64,000 nucleotides of DNA, from the NCBI RefSeq assembly GCF_016907815.1, contig NZ_JAFBCQ010000001.1, positions 62,001 through 126,000 of the forward strand, read 5' to 3'. The stretch's first letter is position 1. The number at the start of each line of letters is the position of its first letter. Of this stretch, positions 8,805 to 17,752 are shown in pieces. Origin of the DNA: Microbacterium aurum. Its GTDB lineage: Bacteria; Actinomycetota; Actinomycetes; Actinomycetales; Microbacteriaceae. Below the pieces are notes generated by a model. It was given only the letters and a program-made list of their open reading frames with translations, was not told where the DNA came from and did no database searches. Position numbers and translations under genes: made by a program.

Positions 8805-9619
8805 CCGAGCCGCACGCGCAGATCGTCGTCGACGAGCGGATGCTGGCCGCCGAGCTGCAGGGCGACGACGCCCGCCCGGCGAGCGCCGACGTCGCCGCGT
8901 ACGCGCTGCGGCTCGGCGACGACGCGCTGATCCTCGCGCAGCAGCTGTCGCGGTGGATCGCGCGCGCCCCCGAGCTCGAGGAGGACGTCGCGCTCGGCAA
9001 CATCGCCCTCGACCTGCTGGGCCACGCGCGGTCGCTGCTGCGGTTCTCCGGAGCATACGACGGGCGCAGCGAGGACGATCTGGCGTACTTCCGCGACGAG
9101 GCGGAGTTCCGCTGCGCCTGGCTGTTCGAGCAGGACAACGGCGACTTCGCCCACACGATCGCCCGGCAGCTCGTCGCGTCCGGGTACCTCTTCGAGCTGT
9201 ACACCGACCTGCAGCGCTCGACCGACCCCGCCCTGGCCGCGATCGCCGGCAAGGCCGTGAAGGAGGTCGAGTACCACCGCGACCACGCCGTGCAGTGGAC
9301 CCTGCGGCTCGCGGGCGGCACCGCGGAGTCGCGCCGTCGCATGGTCCAGGCCCTCGCGGACATCTGGCCGTACGTGGACGAGCTGTTCCGCGACGATGAC
9401 CTCGTCGATCGGCTGGGCGGCGTCGCGGTGCGACCCGCGACGCTGCGCTCCCGCTTCGATGCCGTCGTGGCGGCGGTGCTGGCCGAGGAGGATCTCGACG
9501 TGCCCGCCGGCCCGATCGCCGCCGGCGGCGGGCGGGCGGGGCGGCACTTCCCGACGCTCGGCCCGATCCTCGCCGAGATGCAGTCGCTCGCGCGCCGGCA
9601 TCCGGGGGCGACATGGTGA
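8801..9619 (+). CDS. paaC: phenylacetyl-CoA epoxidase structural subunit PaaC
   Basis: 272 residues from a GTG that overlaps the paaB stop. The ferritin-like helical fold is suggested by DDALILAQQLSRWI, ALGNIALDLLGHAR and KEVEYHRDHAVQW, all typical PaaC segments. PaaC is the non-catalytic partner of PaaA and holds the heterodimer that binds the CoA substrate. The last 7 bp overlap the start of paaD. No anomaly is seen. Confidence 0.96.
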   Translation: MTEPHAQIVVDERMLAAELQGDDARPASADVAAYALRLGDDALILAQQLSRWIARAPELEEDVALGNIALDLLGHARSLLRFSGAYDGRSEDDLAYFRDEAEFRCAWLFEQDNGDFAHTIARQLVASGYLFELYTDLQRSTDPALAAIAGKAVKEVEYHRDHAVQWTLRLAGGTAESRRRMVQALADIWPYVDELFRDDDLVDRLGGVAVRPATLRSRFDAVVAAVLAEEDLDVPAGPIAAGGGRAGRHFPTLGPILAEMQSLARRHPGATW

Positions 9620-10095
9620 GCGACCTCGAAACGGCCCGGGCGATCGCGGCATCCGTCTGCGATCCGGAGATCCCGGTGCTCACGATCGACGACCTCGGCG
9701 TGCTGCGGGAGGTCGCGATGGAAGAGGATGCCGTGGTCGTGACGATCACGCCGACCTACTCCGGCTGCCCCGCGATGGACGCCATCCGTGACGACCTCGT
9801 GCTGGCGCTGACGCGGGCGGGGTTCGCCGACGTGCGGGTGCGGACGGTGCTGTCGCCGGCGTGGACGACGCAGTGGATGACGGATGCCGGCAAGCGCACG
9901 CTCGCCGCGTACGGCATCGCGCCGCCGACCGGGCGGCGCGCGCCTGGTCCTGTCCCCGTCACGCTCGGCGTGGCCTGCCCGCAGTGCGGGTCGCTGCGCA
10001 CGCGGGAGGTCTCGCGGTTCGGCTCGACGTCGTGCAAGGCCCTGTACGAGTGCGCCGCGTGCTTCGAGCCGTTCGACCACTTCAAGGTGCACTGA
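9613..10095 (+). CDS. paaD: phenylacetate degradation protein PaaD (Fe-S/metal assembly factor)
   Basis: 160 residues. The N-terminal MIP18/DUF59 domain (~1-100) includes CDPEIPVLTIDDLG and PTYSGCPAMD. The C-terminal zinc ribbon is formed by CPQC near residue 118 and CAAC near 150. PaaD is required for a working epoxidase and probably delivers or repairs the iron centres. It overlaps paaC by 7 bp and paaE by one base (TGATG). Confidence 0.95.
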   Translation: MVSDLETARAIAASVCDPEIPVLTIDDLGVLREVAMEEDAVVVTITPTYSGCPAMDAIRDDLVLALTRAGFADVRVRTVLSPAWTTQWMTDAGKRTLAAYGIAPPTGRRAPGPVPVTLGVACPQCGSLRTREVSRFGSTSCKALYECAACFEPFDHFKVH

Positions 10096-11231
10096 TGACG
10101 CTCACCGACGAGGCGCTCGAGGCGCTCGGGGCCCGCACCGGGCGGCGTCGCGCCCGGTTCCACCGGCTGCGGGTGGTGGAGGTGCGCCCGCTGACCGCGG
10201 ATGCCGTGGAGGTGACCTTCGCGGTGCCGGACGAGCTCGCCGACGCCTTCGACTACGCCCCGGGACAGTACGTCGCGTTGCGGGCGCGGATCGACGGCGC
10301 CGAGGTGCGACGGTCGTACTCGATCTGCCGCCCGCCGACCCCGGGACGCCTGTCGGTCGGCATCAAACGCGACCCCGACGGCCGCTTCTCGTCGTGGGCG
10401 CAGTCGCAGCTGCGCCCGGGCGACGAGATCGACGTCATGAGCCCGCAGGGCACGTTCGTCTCCACCCGCACCGGTACCCCGACCGACCACGTCGTGGGGA
10501 TCGCGGCAGGATCGGGCATCACGCCCATCATGTCGCTCGCCGCCGCGGTGCTCGCGGCATCCGCCACCTCATCGTTCACCCTCGTGTACGCCAACCGGTC
10601 CTCGACCGACGTCATGTTCGTCGACGAGCTGGCAGACCTGAAGGACCGCTACCCGGCTCGGCTCGCGATCCACCACGTGCTCTCGCGCGAACAGCGCACG
10701 GCGCCCGTGTTGAGCGGGCGCATCGACGAGGCGCGGCTGCGCCGGCTGCTGGCCACGCTCGTGCCGCCGGAGAGCGTGGCCGAGTGGTTCCTGTGCGGGC
10801 CGTTCCCGCTCGTGCAGCTGTGCCGCGACGTGCTCGCCGACGTCGGCGTGCCGGCCGATCGGGTGCGGTTCGAGCTGTTCTCGACCGGCGCGACGCCGAC
10901 GGCCGGATCGGACGGCGGGCGCCCGGTCACGGTGCGGGCCGACGAGCCGGTGCGGACGATCGAGGTCACTCTCGACGGCACCTCGTCCCGGGTGACGAGC
11001 CCGGTGAGCGCACACGAGACGATCCTGAACGCGGCGCTGCGGGTGCGCGCCGACGTGCCATTCGCCTGCGCGGGCGGGGTGTGCGGCACGTGCCGCGCGC
11101 GGCTGCGCGAGGGGGCGGTGCAGATGACCGAGAACTACGCGCTCGAGCCGGACGAGATCGAGCGCGGGTACATCCTGACGTGCCAGTCGCACCCGACGAG
11201 CGACCGTGTCGTCGTGGACTACGACGGGTGA
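10095..11231 (+). CDS. paaE: phenylacetyl-CoA epoxidase reductase PaaE
   Basis: 378 residues. The N-terminal ferredoxin-reductase domain has RRSYSIC for FAD binding and the NAD(P) loop GIAAGSGITPIM. The C-terminal plant-type ferredoxin domain shows the exact C-x4-C-x2-C-x29-C spacing (CAGGVCGTC, then a cysteine in LTCQSHP). It passes electrons from NADPH through FAD and the 2Fe-2S cluster to the PaaA diiron site. It starts one base inside paaD. Confidence 0.96.
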   Translation: MTLTDEALEALGARTGRRRARFHRLRVVEVRPLTADAVEVTFAVPDELADAFDYAPGQYVALRARIDGAEVRRSYSICRPPTPGRLSVGIKRDPDGRFSSWAQSQLRPGDEIDVMSPQGTFVSTRTGTPTDHVVGIAAGSGITPIMSLAAAVLAASATSSFTLVYANRSSTDVMFVDELADLKDRYPARLAIHHVLSREQRTAPVLSGRIDEARLRRLLATLVPPESVAEWFLCGPFPLVQLCRDVLADVGVPADRVRFELFSTGATPTAGSDGGRPVTVRADEPVRTIEVTLDGTSSRVTSPVSAHETILNAALRVRADVPFACAGGVCGTCRARLREGAVQMTENYALEPDEIERGYILTCQSHPTSDRVVVDYDG

Positions 11232-11241
11232 GGGGCGGACC

Positions 11242-12036
11242 GTGATCGAGTACGTGTTCGAGGAGGTGGGGACGGATGCCGGGGGCTCCGGCCTCGCGAC
11301 GATCACTCTGAACCGCCCGGCGGCGCGCAACGCGCTCGATGAGCAAGCGCTGCGCGACCTCGACGCCGCCTACGCTCGCGCCGAGGCCGACGGCGCGCGC
11401 GCTGTGCTGCTGCGCGGCGAGGGCCGGGCGTTCTGCGCGGGCCGCGACATCGCCGGCGTCGATCCGCGCACCGATGACGCGGCCGGGTATCTCGACGGAC
11501 TGCTGACGCCCCTGCTGCACCGGATCGCGGCGTTCCCTGCACCGACCTTCGCGGCGGCGCACGGCGCCTGCCTGGGCGTCGGGCTCGGGCTGCTGATCGC
11601 GACCGATGTCGTCTACGTCGCCCCGGACGCGAAGATCGGTTCGCCCTTCGCCGCGCTCGGCGCGGCCCTCGACTCCGGCGGGCACGCCCTGTTCGTCGAG
11701 CGGCTCGGGACGCATCGGACACTCGACCTCGTCTACACCGGCCGGCTGCTCAGCGGCGATGAGGCCGTCGCAGCGGGACTGTTCTCGCGGGTCGTCGACG
11801 CCGGTGCGCTCGAGGAGCGCACGAGGGATGCCGCGGTGGCCGCCGCATCCGGACCCACCGCCGCCTTCGTGGCGAGCAAGCGCATCGTCGCGGCGCTGCG
11901 CGACGAGCGGCTGGGGTTCTGGGAGGCACTGGCGCTCGAGACCCGGGCGCAGGTGGCGCTCGGCGACACCGACGACTACCGCGAGGGCTTCGCCGCCTTC
12001 CAGCAGAAGCGGCCGCAGGTCTTCCGCGGGCGCTGA
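11242..12036 (+). CDS. paaG: enoyl-CoA hydratase/isomerase, PaaG-like
   Basis: 264 residues from GTG with GAGGGGCGG upstream. It has the crotonase fold: an oxyanion segment FCAGRDI near residue 72 and GACLGVGLGL near 112. The two glutamates of hydratases (the CEL and PE positions) are Gly and Phe here. An aspartate is present in LDSGG, where PaaG-type isomerases carry their catalytic Asp (E. coli PaaG). I therefore favour the isomerase that converts the 1,2-epoxide-CoA to oxepin-CoA over a hydratase. It is the last gene of the paa operon. Confidence 0.85.
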   Translation: MIEYVFEEVGTDAGGSGLATITLNRPAARNALDEQALRDLDAAYARAEADGARAVLLRGEGRAFCAGRDIAGVDPRTDDAAGYLDGLLTPLLHRIAAFPAPTFAAAHGACLGVGLGLLIATDVVYVAPDAKIGSPFAALGAALDSGGHALFVERLGTHRTLDLVYTGRLLSGDEAVAAGLFSRVVDAGALEERTRDAAVAAASGPTAAFVASKRIVAALRDERLGFWEALALETRAQVALGDTDDYREGFAAFQQKRPQVFRGR

Positions 12037-12133
12037 CGGCGCGGGCAGGGGCGTGGGGCGGGCCCGGGGCGCCCCTTGGCCGGCGCGGACGGCTCGGGCA
12101 GACTCGGATGGACCGCGTCTACGAGGGAGTCTC

Positions 12134-13024
12134 ATGCAGCAGCGCACGATCGGGCCGTTCACCGTCTCGGCCATCGGGCTCGGCGCCATGCCGGTGTCGA
12201 TGAACAACGACCGCGAACTCCCCTCGCGGGACGACGCCATCGCCACGGTGCACGCGGCGCTCGACGCCGGCGTGACCTTCATCGACACGGCCGACATCTA
12301 TGCGCCGTCGTGGGACGAGATGGGACACAACGAGCGGATCGTCCGCGATGCGCTGGCATCGTGGAATGGGGATGCCGACGGCATCCTCGTCGGGACGAAG
12401 GGCGGGATCACGCGCACCGCCGAGAAGGACTTCGGGCGCGACGGGTCGCTGGCCTACCTCCGGTCCGCGGTGCTGCGGTCGCAGGAGAACCTCGGCGTCG
12501 ACGTCATCGACCTGTACCAGTACCACCGACCCGACCGCTGGATGGTCTACGGCGAGATCATGCAGAACCTCAAGACGCTGCAGGACGAGGGGCTCATCCG
12601 CACGATCGGCATCTCCAACGCCAGCGTCGAGGAGATCGCCATCGCGCGCGAGGTGCTGGGCGAGGGGAACCTCGTCAGCGTGCAGAACGAGTTCTCGCCC
12701 CGGCATCCGGGAAGCTACGGGGAATTGCGCTACTGCGACGAGCACGGCATCGCGTTCCTGCCGTGGAGTCCGCTGGGCGGCACCGGCGGCGGAGGACGCA
12801 CCGTCGGCGAGCGGTTCGGCGTCTTCCGCGAGATCGGCGACGCGCACGGGGTGAGCCCGCAGCAGGTCGTGCTGGCGTGGGAGCTGGCGCTGAGCCCCGT
12901 CGTCGTGCCGATCCCCGGCGCGCGACGCGCGGCATCCATCACCGACTCCGCGGCCGCCGCCGACCTCGTTCTCACCGATGACGAGGTCTCGCGCTGCTCC
13001 GACGCCGTCGGCATCGAACGCTGA
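12134..13024 (+). CDS. aldo/keto reductase
   Basis: 296 residues from ATG with GAGGGAG upstream. The AKR tetrad is visible: Asp and Tyr in DTADIY, Lys in GTKGG and His in YQYHRPD. The C-terminal NADPH-binding region contains PIPGARRAASI. These enzymes reduce aldehydes or ketones with NADPH in a TIM barrel. It lies 97 bp after paaG but carries no operator motif and is probably a separate unit. The substrate is unknown. Confidence 0.92.
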   Translation: MQQRTIGPFTVSAIGLGAMPVSMNNDRELPSRDDAIATVHAALDAGVTFIDTADIYAPSWDEMGHNERIVRDALASWNGDADGILVGTKGGITRTAEKDFGRDGSLAYLRSAVLRSQENLGVDVIDLYQYHRPDRWMVYGEIMQNLKTLQDEGLIRTIGISNASVEEIAIAREVLGEGNLVSVQNEFSPRHPGSYGELRYCDEHGIAFLPWSPLGGTGGGGRTVGERFGVFREIGDAHGVSPQQVVLAWELALSPVVVPIPGARRAASITDSAAAADLVLTDDEVSRCSDAVGIER

Positions 13025-13088
13025 GACGCCGGGCTCCGCACGCGTCAACCCCCTGTCCGCGGGTTCACGCCCGGCCTACCGTGGCGCC

Positions 13089-13436
13089 ATGGCTATCGAA
13101 CTGAACAAGCCCGCTCTCGAGCATGCGCGCGCCCTGGTGCGCGACGGCAAGGTCGTCCGCGACGAGCGCGACGCGTGGTCGGAGGCGGCTCCCACGCCCG
13201 ACGAGGAGAACGCGTTCATCGAGGACAAGGGGTGGACGGAGTACTCCCACTGGCACCTCGGGATCGACAAGAGCGAGAACCGCGAGACCAAGGGCGCATA
13301 TTCGTTCCCCTTCGGCGACTTCCGCCGGGTGCACCGTTCGGGCGTCATCTCGGGCGAGAGCCGTGCCGGCCAGTACGGCCACGACGAGATCCGCGACGCG
13401 TTGCGTGCGCTCCTGGAACTCATCGACAAGAGTTGA
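13089..13436 (+). CDS. small conserved actinobacterial protein, function unknown
   Basis: 115 residues, acidic N-terminal half, with two strongly patterned stretches: WTEYSHWHLGIDK and KGAYSFPFGDFRRVHRSG. I remember similar short proteins in actinobacteria but no function for them. There is no signal peptide, membrane segment or metal motif. It lies 2 bp upstream of the phosphatase gene and appears to be transcribed with it and NnrD. Confidence 0.8.
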   Translation: MAIELNKPALEHARALVRDGKVVRDERDAWSEAAPTPDEENAFIEDKGWTEYSHWHLGIDKSENRETKGAYSFPFGDFRRVHRSGVISGESRAGQYGHDEIRDALRALLELIDKS

Positions 13437-13438
13437 CG

Positions 13439-14164
13439 ATGGCGTTGCAGGAGTTGCTGCTGGTACGGCACGGCGAGAGCGTCGGCAACGTCGCGGCGAC
13501 CGCGGCCGAGCTCGCCGGCGCCGAGGCGATCGCCCTCGGCATCCGCGATGCCGATGTGCCGCTCTCGGACACCGGTGTCGAGCAGGCGCAGGCGCTCGCG
13601 ACGCGGCTGCGGGACGCCGATCCGGTTCCGCAGATCGCGTGGGTGTCGCCCTACCTGCGCGCGCAGCAGACGTTCGCCATCGCCACGGCGGACGGCCCGG
13701 TCATCGACACCGTGGTCAGCGACGAGCGGCTGCGCGATCGCGAACTCGGCATCCTCGACCTGCTGACGCGGCGCGGCGTCGCCGCCCGCCACCCTGAGGA
13801 GGCGGAGCGCCGCGCGCACCTCGGCAAGTACTACCACCGGCCGCCGGGCGGCGAGTCGTGGGCCGATGTCGCGCTGCGGCTGCGCTCGTTCCTGCGCGAC
13901 GCCGCCGACGCCCCCGCCGAGGTCGGGCTCGTCGTGGCGCACGACGCCGTCGTCATGCTGCTGATCGCGCTGCTGCTGCGGTGGGATGAGGAGGCTCTGC
14001 TCGACTTCGCGTCGCGGCACACGGTGCTGAACGCGTCGGTGACGACGCTGCGGCGCCACGGCGCCCCGTGGGAGCTCGCCGATTTCTCCGACGTGCGACA
14101 CCTGCAGCGCGAGGGCGCCGAGGTCACCGTCCATCCCGGGAGCGCCGATGTCGAACCGGAGTGA
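13439..14164 (+). CDS. histidine phosphatase (phosphoglycerate-mutase-like)
   Basis: 241 residues. The RHG motif LVRHGES at ~8-14 contains the phospho-acceptor His. A second His lies in LVVAHDAVV, and the substrate Glu in RDRELG. This is the branch-2-like fold used by PGM and many small-molecule phosphatases, and no residue pattern here fixes the substrate. The gene starts 2 bp after the preceding stop and overlaps nnrD by 17 bp. Confidence 0.9.
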   Translation: MALQELLLVRHGESVGNVAATAAELAGAEAIALGIRDADVPLSDTGVEQAQALATRLRDADPVPQIAWVSPYLRAQQTFAIATADGPVIDTVVSDERLRDRELGILDLLTRRGVAARHPEEAERRAHLGKYYHRPPGGESWADVALRLRSFLRDAADAPAEVGLVVAHDAVVMLLIALLLRWDEEALLDFASRHTVLNASVTTLRRHGAPWELADFSDVRHLQREGAEVTVHPGSADVEPE

Positions 14165-15059
14165 GCCGGTGCCCGTGACCCCCGACCTGCTGCGAGGCTG
14201 GGGACTTCCCGACCCGGGCGCGTCGAAGAACTCCCGCGGACGGGGCTTCGTCGTCGGCGGGTCGATGGTCTCGCCCGGCGGCGTCGTCCTGTCGGGCGAG
14301 GCGGCGCTGCGGGTCGGTGCGGGCAAGGTCGGCGTGGCCACCACGCCGGACGTCGCGGGTGTCGTGCGCACGACCTTCATCGAGGCCGGTGTGTACGAGT
14401 GGCCCGCCGGGACCAAGCGGGCGCCCCGGGGGTGGGAGGCTGAGCTCGACGCCGCCGACGCGGTCCTCGTCGGGCCCGGGCTCGACGACGCCGCGCACGC
14501 GCGGGCGCGCCTGGAGGCGATCGCCGCTCGCGAGGTGCGCTGCCTCGTCGTCGACGCCTTCGCCGTCGGGGCGCTGCCCGAGATCGACCGCGGGCGCCTG
14601 CCCGAGACGCTCATCATCAACGCCAACCTCGACGAGGCCGCGCTGGTGCTCGGCCGCGAGGTGGACGACCCGATGCGCGACGCCGTCGAGATCGCGCAGA
14701 CATGGGATGCCGTGGTGCACTGCTACTCCGCCGTCGCGGCGCCCTCAGGGCAGGTGTGGCGACTGGACGTCGGTGGCGCGGGCCTCGGCACGGCCGGCTC
14801 CGGCGACGTGCTGGCGGGCGCTATCGCCGGCTTCGCCGCCCGCGGCGTGACGCCGGAGCGTGCCGCCGTGTTCGGCGCGTGGTGCCACGGCCGCGCCGGC
14901 GACCGGCTGAGCGCCCGCCTCGGCCTGGGCTTCCTCGCGCGCGAGCTCGTGCGGGAACTCCCCGCGGCGCTGACCGAGATCGCACCGCACGCCGCGCGCG
15001 CTGCCGATCAGGACGAGGACCACGACCGGGACGACAACCCGCAGGAGAGGAACACCTGA
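14148..15059 (+). CDS. nnrD: ADP-dependent NAD(P)H-hydrate dehydratase
   Basis: 303 residues with a ribokinase-like fold. RGFVVGGS lies near the start, a central IINANLDEAALVLGR follows, and the signature GTAGSGDVLAG contains the catalytic Asp. It repairs hydrated NADH and NADPH using ADP. It has no fused NnrE epimerase domain, so the epimerase must be separate. The last ~15 residues are an acidic Asp/Glu/Asn tail. It overlaps the phosphatase gene. A fragment of another gene begins 4 bp after its stop. Confidence 0.92.
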   Translation: MSNRSEPVPVTPDLLRGWGLPDPGASKNSRGRGFVVGGSMVSPGGVVLSGEAALRVGAGKVGVATTPDVAGVVRTTFIEAGVYEWPAGTKRAPRGWEAELDAADAVLVGPGLDDAAHARARLEAIAAREVRCLVVDAFAVGALPEIDRGRLPETLIINANLDEAALVLGREVDDPMRDAVEIAQTWDAVVHCYSAVAAPSGQVWRLDVGGAGLGTAGSGDVLAGAIAGFAARGVTPERAAVFGAWCHGRAGDRLSARLGLGFLARELVRELPAALTEIAPHAARAADQDEDHDRDDNPQERNT

Positions 15060-15063
15060 CACG

Positions 15064-15187
15064 ATGTTCATCGGCTACCACGCGTCGCACGAGCAGAGCC
15101 ACCGAGCGCCCTGCTGACCTGCGTCCAGCGGGCGGAGGCCGCCGGCTTCGACGGCGCCATGTGCTCCGACCATTACGCGCCGTGGAG
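15064..15187 (+). pseudogene. 5' remnant of LLM-class flavin-dependent oxidoreductase
   Basis: The reading starts MFIGYHASHEQ, shifts frame, then continues as LLTCVQRAEAAGFDGAMCSDHYAPWS. Together these match the first ~45 residues of the luciferase-like oxidoreductases that begin IGYHASHEQ. A 1- or 2-bp indel near base 15,095 breaks the frame and the remaining ~280 codons are absent. It now runs head-on into a truncated PLP-enzyme gene. Its position 4 bp after nnrD suggests the intact gene once followed nnrD in the operon. Confidence 0.7.
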
Positions 15188-15850
15188 CACCGCGAGCGCA
15201 GCGGTCTGCTGCTCGATGTACTTGGTGGCGCTTTCCACCACGACGTCGATACCGAGCTCGAGCGGCTGCGTGTTGAAGGCCGTCGCGAAGGTGTTGTCGA
15301 CGACGCTCAGCGCGTTCGCCTCGGCCGCAAGCCGCGCGATCCCGCTCAGGTCGGTCAGTCCCATCGTCGGATTGGCGGGGGTCTCGCAGTAGATCAGACG
15401 GGTGTTCGGTCGGATCGCGCGCTGCACGGCATCCAGCGACATCGTGTCGACGGCCGTCGTCTCGATCCCGAAGGGAGGAAGGCGGCTGCCGATGAGATGC
15501 GTCGTCGCCGAGTACAGCGACTCGCCGTAGACGACGTGATCCCCGGCCTTGAGCACCGAGAAGAGAAGTCCCGCGATCGCGCCCATCCCGGAGGCGAAGG
15601 CCACCGCGCCGCCCGCGCCGTACAGGGAGGCGACCCGGTGCTCGAAATCGGTGACGGTGGGGTTGGACACCCGCGAGTACACGTAGCTCTCGCCGGCGTT
15701 GCTGCCGTCGAGGAACGACGCCATGGTGCGCGCGGCGGCGTCGGTGCTCTCCCAGTCGAACGCCGCGGTGCGGTAGACGGGCAGGACGTGCGATCCGTAC
15801 TGGTCGCGCAACGAGCCGCCGTGGATCGCGTTGGTAGAGAACCCGTTCAC
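15173..15850 (-). pseudogene. truncated Cys/Met-metabolism PLP enzyme (cystathionine gamma-synthase/lyase family)
   Basis: 225 codons from GTG, with GAAAGG upstream. The opening STNAIHGG, the phosphate-binding FASGMGA region, CETPANPTMGL and the PLP lysine Lys210 in ESATKYI are all intact. The family is ~390 residues long, but this copy loses homology within a few residues of the lysine and ends in an unrelated tail, so half the enzyme is missing. It is probably inactive. The deletion joint coincides with the end of the LLM fragment on the other strand. Confidence 0.8.
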
Positions 15851-15976
15851 CGTGCTCGCCTTTCGATGGTGGCGCCTGCAGAAGCGCACCGCTGGACAGA
15901 GAGATGGAGCAGGAGTGGGTGGGGCAGGAGTTCCTGTGGCAGAAGTCCGTGGGCAGGTATTAACCACGTGATCAAT

Positions 15977-16305
15977 ATGAGTGCAACTCGATCGCGCTTG
16001 CTCTCGCTGCTGACCGAAGCCCGCCACGATGATGAGCTCCGCGACATCCTGCGGCACGAGGTCGTCGATGCGACGACACGGCGGGCGACGGCTCTGTTCG
16101 ATCGCGCCGCCGAGCGCGGAGGGATCGCGGCTCCGAGCGCCGCTCTGGTGCGCACGCTCAGCGTGGTCATGATCGGCGGCGAGCTTGTGCTGCACGCGCT
16201 GGCCGCCTCGTCCTCCGAAGGATCGAGCGATGTGTCCGCCGATGAACGAGGCGGCGATGATCCTTCGCCTCGTCGCCACGCCCGCGAACGCGTCCCTCTG
16301 ACGCA
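15977..16305 (+). pseudogene. TetR regulator C-terminal remnant
   Basis: The first ~75 codons read as the ligand-binding domain of a TetR-type regulator: LLTEARHDDELRDILRHEVV, then LFDRAAERGGI and LVRTLSVVMIGG. There is no HTH. A likely frameshift near 16,230 would restore a plausible end (MNEAAMILRLVATPANASL) in another frame. This is weak family evidence, read by eye, and fits decayed DNA between two other truncated genes and a glycosyltransferase. Confidence 0.45.
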
Positions 16306-16314
16306 CGGACCGGG

Positions 16315-17403
16315 TCAGCCTCCGATGGCGAGGATCCGCCCCGCGGCCACGTCCGCGCCCGCCGGCTGAGCGCGCAGGCGACGACCGAGCTGCGCCGCGC
16401 GGGCGCTGATCGCATCGTCGCCGAGCATCTCCGTCACCGTCTCACGGATGCGAGCGGGACTCGCCGACTTCGCCAGCCGACGGCCGAGTCCGGCATCCTC
16501 GATCAGCCCGCCGATGAAGTGCTGATCGGCGGTCGGATTGATCGGAAGGATCAACAGGGGGATGCCGTGGGCGAGCACCTTCATCGTCGTGGAGTGCCCG
16601 CCATGGCCGATCACCAGGTCGATCTCGGGCAGGAGCTGCTCGTGAGCGACCCAGCCGCGCACCTCCACGTTGGCGCGGCCGACGAGCTCGCCGCCGAGGT
16701 CGACGCCAGCGGTGGTGACGACCGCGTCGACCGGGAGGGAGCCGAGGGCCTCGACGATGCGCCGGTACACCGGCAGCATCCCCGGCCAATCGGTGCTGCT
16801 GAGCGCGACCAGGACCCTCGGCCGAGAACCGCCTCCACCCCGCGCGGCGACGCCCGTCTCCGTCGTACCCGTCCACTCGAACCCGGCCGATGCAGGGTCG
16901 TCTCGGCCGGGGTCGAGCTCCGCATCGGTCAGCACGAGGCGAGCGGCGGCTCTGTCCCACAGCGTGTGCGGACGCAGCCCCAGCATCCTGAACAGCGCGG
17001 CGACAGCACCGCGATCGAACGAGCCCGTCCAGAAGGTGCTGAACGTGTGGAACAGCACCGCGACCGGGACACCGCTCTCCAGTGCTCCGCGCAGCGGAGC
17101 CAGGGTCATGCAGTCCACCGCAACCGCATCCGGCCGCCGCTCGGCGACCAGTGCGACCGCAGCCTCAGAGGTGGAACGCCCCAGCATCAGGCGCGCCATG
17201 GGACGTGCCCTGCGCAGGCCCCTCCCGGCTTCGCGCGCATCGATCGCGGTCGCCGGAGGGAACGGGACCTGCGTCAGCGCGGTGCGCCCGGGCGCCAGCC
17301 CGGCGACTTCCACCTGCGCTCCGCGGCGGGCCAGCGCGTCGGCCACCGCGATGGTCGGCGGAACGTTCCCGCCGAAGTCGGCTGTCAGCAGCAGCACCTT
17401 CAT
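16315..17403 (-). CDS. GT1-family glycosyltransferase
   Basis: 362 residues. The ATG is chosen for the GGAGG located 8 bp upstream. The GT-B fold opens with KVLLLTADFGGNVPP and IAVADALARRG. The nucleotide-sugar motif near the C terminus reads WVAHEQLLPEIDLVIGHGGH, then PLLILPINPTADQ, as in UDP-sugar transferases of the MGT/UGT type. It probably glycosylates a lipid or small secondary metabolite in the cytoplasm. The acceptor is unknown. It has no operon partners and sits among gene fragments. Confidence 0.87.
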   Translation of the reverse strand: MKVLLLTADFGGNVPPTIAVADALARRGAQVEVAGLAPGRTALTQVPFPPATAIDAREAGRGLRRARPMARLMLGRSTSEAAVALVAERRPDAVAVDCMTLAPLRGALESGVPVAVLFHTFSTFWTGSFDRGAVAALFRMLGLRPHTLWDRAAARLVLTDAELDPGRDDPASAGFEWTGTTETGVAARGGGGSRPRVLVALSSTDWPGMLPVYRRIVEALGSLPVDAVVTTAGVDLGGELVGRANVEVRGWVAHEQLLPEIDLVIGHGGHSTTMKVLAHGIPLLILPINPTADQHFIGGLIEDAGLGRRLAKSASPARIRETVTEMLGDDAISARAAQLGRRLRAQPAGADVAAGRILAIGG

Positions 17404-17680
17404 CGGGGCCTCCTCGCGCATCCCCGCGATGCCGGTCGCGGCCGCCCGGCCGAGCACCGCATCGTCTGTGGATGCCGCAGGTTGGTCAATTCGTCGCTCG
17501 GACGCCGACCGCCGTCGGCCCCACGTGACGCACTATATCCACGGTCGAGGCCCTACGGAACGACGTCTTCCAGCGTCGCGACCGCGCCGGTGCTCGGCGA
17601 GGTCGATCCAGTCCGCCGGCGAGGATCGCGCAGCAGGTCGACATCTGGATACGAGCGGCCGGGATGACGCCCCGAGCGCA

Positions 17681-17710
17681 GATCAGCGCGCCTAAAAAGA
17701 GGCGCTGATC
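17681..17710. other. inverted repeat, weak terminator candidate
   Basis: GATCA and GCGCCT pair with AGGCGC and TGATC across a AAAAAG loop, with a 2-nt bulge in the left arm. No T-tract follows on either strand, so termination is doubtful. It stands ~280 bp upstream of the glycosyltransferase start. Confidence 0.4.
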
Positions 17711-17729
17711 TGCTCATCATCATCTTCAT

Positions 17730-17752
17730 GCTGATGCTGATGCTGATGCTGA
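17730..17752. repeat. short CTGATG tandem repeat
   Basis: Three to four consecutive copies of the hexamer CTGATG in a non-coding gap, preceded by a CAT-rich run. It is probably a slippage repeat with no evident function. Confidence 0.5.

Noticed and set aside
14702..16369. Long plus-strand frame of 555 codons through the scar region
   Set aside because: It is antisense or out of frame to nnrD and the PLP enzyme for most of its length; only its last part resembles a TetR domain.
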